Shown: piece after piece, positions 5,398-6,349 of the stretch
How the letters are laid out: every line of letters starts with the position of its first letter
How positions within the stretch are numbered: position 1 is the stretch's first letter
Assembly (NCBI GenBank): GCA_002493515.1
Contig: DKYZ01000017.1
Coordinates: 1,054-7,402 of the forward strand
Length of the DNA: 6,349 bases
DNA from: Porphyromonadaceae bacterium UBA7087
GTDB lineage: Bacteria; Bacteroidota; Bacteroidia; Bacteroidales; Muribaculaceae
Direction of reading: 5' to 3'
Position numbers and translations under genes: made by a program
The notes under the pieces: generated by a model
Database searches by the model: none
The model's input: the letters and a program-made list of their open reading frames with translations, nothing else
What the model was told of the DNA's origin: nothing

Positions 5398-5446
5398 CGT
5401 TGGAAAAGCGGCATAAAAATTGTCGTAGTTATATAAAGCGCATTAA

Positions 5447-6349
5447 ATGAAGGAGTTATATAGAAAAATAGATAGTACGATAAAGGATTTCTATAAGACG
5501 CCTAAGAAGGCATTGATGCTGACAGGTGCCCGACAGACCGGCAAGACGTATGCGGTCAGGCGTTTCGGGAAGAATTACAAGGCTTATGCCGAGATAAATT
5601 TCATCGACAATCCCGAGGCGAAGGAAATTTTCCGAAACTATAACGGGGTTTCGGAACTGCTTTTGCGCATATCCGCGTTTGTGAGGTCAGATCTTATTCC
5701 CGGAGAGACGTTGATCTTTTTTGACGAGGTGCAGGAATGTCCGGAGTTGATTACGGCGATAAAGTTTCTTGTTGACGATGGTACGTATTCATATATAATG
5801 AGCGGCTCGCTTCTCGGGGTCGAGATGCGCGACATAAGGTCGCTCCCTGTAGGATATGTGGGAATCAGGGAGTTGTATCCCCTGGACATTGAGGAGTTCA
5901 TGCTCAATCTGGGAATATCTGCCGATCTGATATCCCGGCTCAGGGAGTGTTGGGAGAGCGTAAAACCGGTGGATGAGGTGATACATGGCCGGATGCTTGA
6001 GGTATTCAGGCTTTACCTTGTGGTCGGGGGGATGCCGGCGGCCGTAGTTGAGTATCTTGAGACAAACAATCTCAGAAGGGTTCTGGATGTCCAGCTTGAT
6101 ATAGTGAATCTTTATCGGCTCGACATCTCCAAGTATTCAGAACGCGATAAACTGAAGATTCGGGAGATATTCGACATCATACCTTCCGAGCTGGACGCGA
6201 AAAACAAACGGTTCATATTGAAGCGTCTCAACGAACATGCAAAATTCGAGCGGTATAAAGAGAGTTTCCTGTGGCTTAAGGATGCCGGCGTGACCATTCC
6301 CGTATATAATGTGGCGGAGGTCAGGGAGCCGCTGCGTCTTTCGGAAAAC
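5447..6349 (+). CDS. AAA+ ATPase with DUF4143-type C-terminal region, 3' end cut by window
   Basis: The frame is open from ATG at 5447 for 301 codons to the window edge with no stop. It shows Walker A GARQTGKT (27-34), Walker B TLIFFDEVQECPE (88-100, with Asp93-Glu94), a sensor-like MSGSLLGV (118-125), and the family motif VVGGMPAAVVEYLE (192-205). From about 210 it matches the start of the DUF4143 region (VLDVQLDIVNLYRLDISKYS, then FILKRLNEHAKFERYK and WLKDAGVTIPVYNV). Such proteins are usually around 400 or more residues, so perhaps a quarter is missing. The family is abundant and often multicopy in Bacteroidales; its cellular role is unknown. No Shine-Dalgarno is seen. It follows the three 15-bp repeats that may regulate it, and it sits where a conserved nadK neighbour would be expected. 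Confidence 0.92.
   Translation, partial: MKELYRKIDSTIKDFYKTPKKALMLTGARQTGKTYAVRRFGKNYKAYAEINFIDNPEAKEIFRNYNGVSELLLRISAFVRSDLIPGETLIFFDEVQECPELITAIKFLVDDGTYSYIMSGSLLGVEMRDIRSLPVGYVGIRELYPLDIEEFMLNLGISADLISRLRECWESVKPVDEVIHGRMLEVFRLYLVVGGMPAAVVEYLETNNLRRVLDVQLDIVNLYRLDISKYSERDKLKIREIFDIIPSELDAKNKRFILKRLNEHAKFERYKESFLWLKDAGVTIPVYNVAEVREPLRLSEN

Larger units (their letters stand above)
5334..5413 (+). repeat. Three 15-bp direct repeats upstream of the ATPase gene
   Basis: GTTGGAAAAGCGGCA occurs at 5334-5348 and 5399-5413, and with one change (GTGGCA end) at 5366-5380. Start-to-start distances are 32 and 33 bp, close to three helical turns, so all copies face the same side of the DNA. Each is followed by a partial inverted match to CGGCA (TGCCG, TGCA, TGTCG). 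The second copy overlaps the predicted -33 element and the third lies just after the -7 element of the ATPase promoter, as expected of an operator. Confidence 0.85.

Noticed and set aside
5334..5413. CRISPR-like array
   Set aside because: The repeats are only 15 bp, the intervening 17-18 bases are too short for spacers, and no cas genes are nearby. An operator or iteron explanation fits better.

Overview
The window looks like chromosomal DNA from a Bacteroidales member, possibly Muribaculaceae-like. The order level rests on the gene order, the promoter style (TTG about 20 bp before TAnnTTTG), weak or absent Shine-Dalgarno sites before most genes, and protein features such as the PdxJ N-terminus. 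The family-level guess is inference. The core genes are GC-rich (67% in one hand-counted 60-base line inside nadK). The accessory part on the right is poorer in GC (42% in one 60-base line of the acetyltransferase gene).

Left half, minus strand (2714 down to 1): pdxJ (pyridoxine 5'-phosphate synthase), then exbB, exbD and a tonB-type energy transducer that runs off the left edge. exbD and tonB overlap by four bases (ATGA). All four probably form one operon read from a promoter near 2891-2921, with a leader of about 170 nt. An AT-rich inverted array of 7-bp repeats separates exbB from exbD. ExbB and ExbD form the inner-membrane proton channel that powers TonB, which drives uptake through outer-membrane TonB-dependent receptors.

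Middle, plus strand (3000-4463): divergent from pdxJ lie a small CBS/ACT-like protein and nadK (NAD kinase), three bases apart and clearly co-transcribed. The CBS-type protein seems to have kept only one CBS-like segment. The nadK start region carries a 12-bp tandem repeat that supplies three consecutive in-frame ATG codons.

Right part (4464-6349) is accessory DNA. A minus-strand pair, a 52-residue protein (too short for ordinary ORF cut-offs) and a GNAT acetyltransferase two bases after it, has the layout of a toxin-antitoxin module. It lies between the intact 3' end of nadK and a second copy of the last 74 bases of nadK (70/74 identical, offset exactly 865 bp). Three of the four differences are synonymous. 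This is the mark of an insertion at the nadK 3' end, or of a recombination event, in which the gene end was regenerated. It is the most interesting structure in the window. Just beyond it are a terminator-like hairpin, three 15-bp direct repeats spaced 32 and 33 bp, and the start of an AAA+ ATPase of the AAA_14/DUF4143 type that runs off the right edge. The repeats overlap or flank a good Bacteroidetes promoter for the ATPase gene, so they may be an operator.

No rRNA, tRNA, CRISPR array, transposase or integrase was seen.
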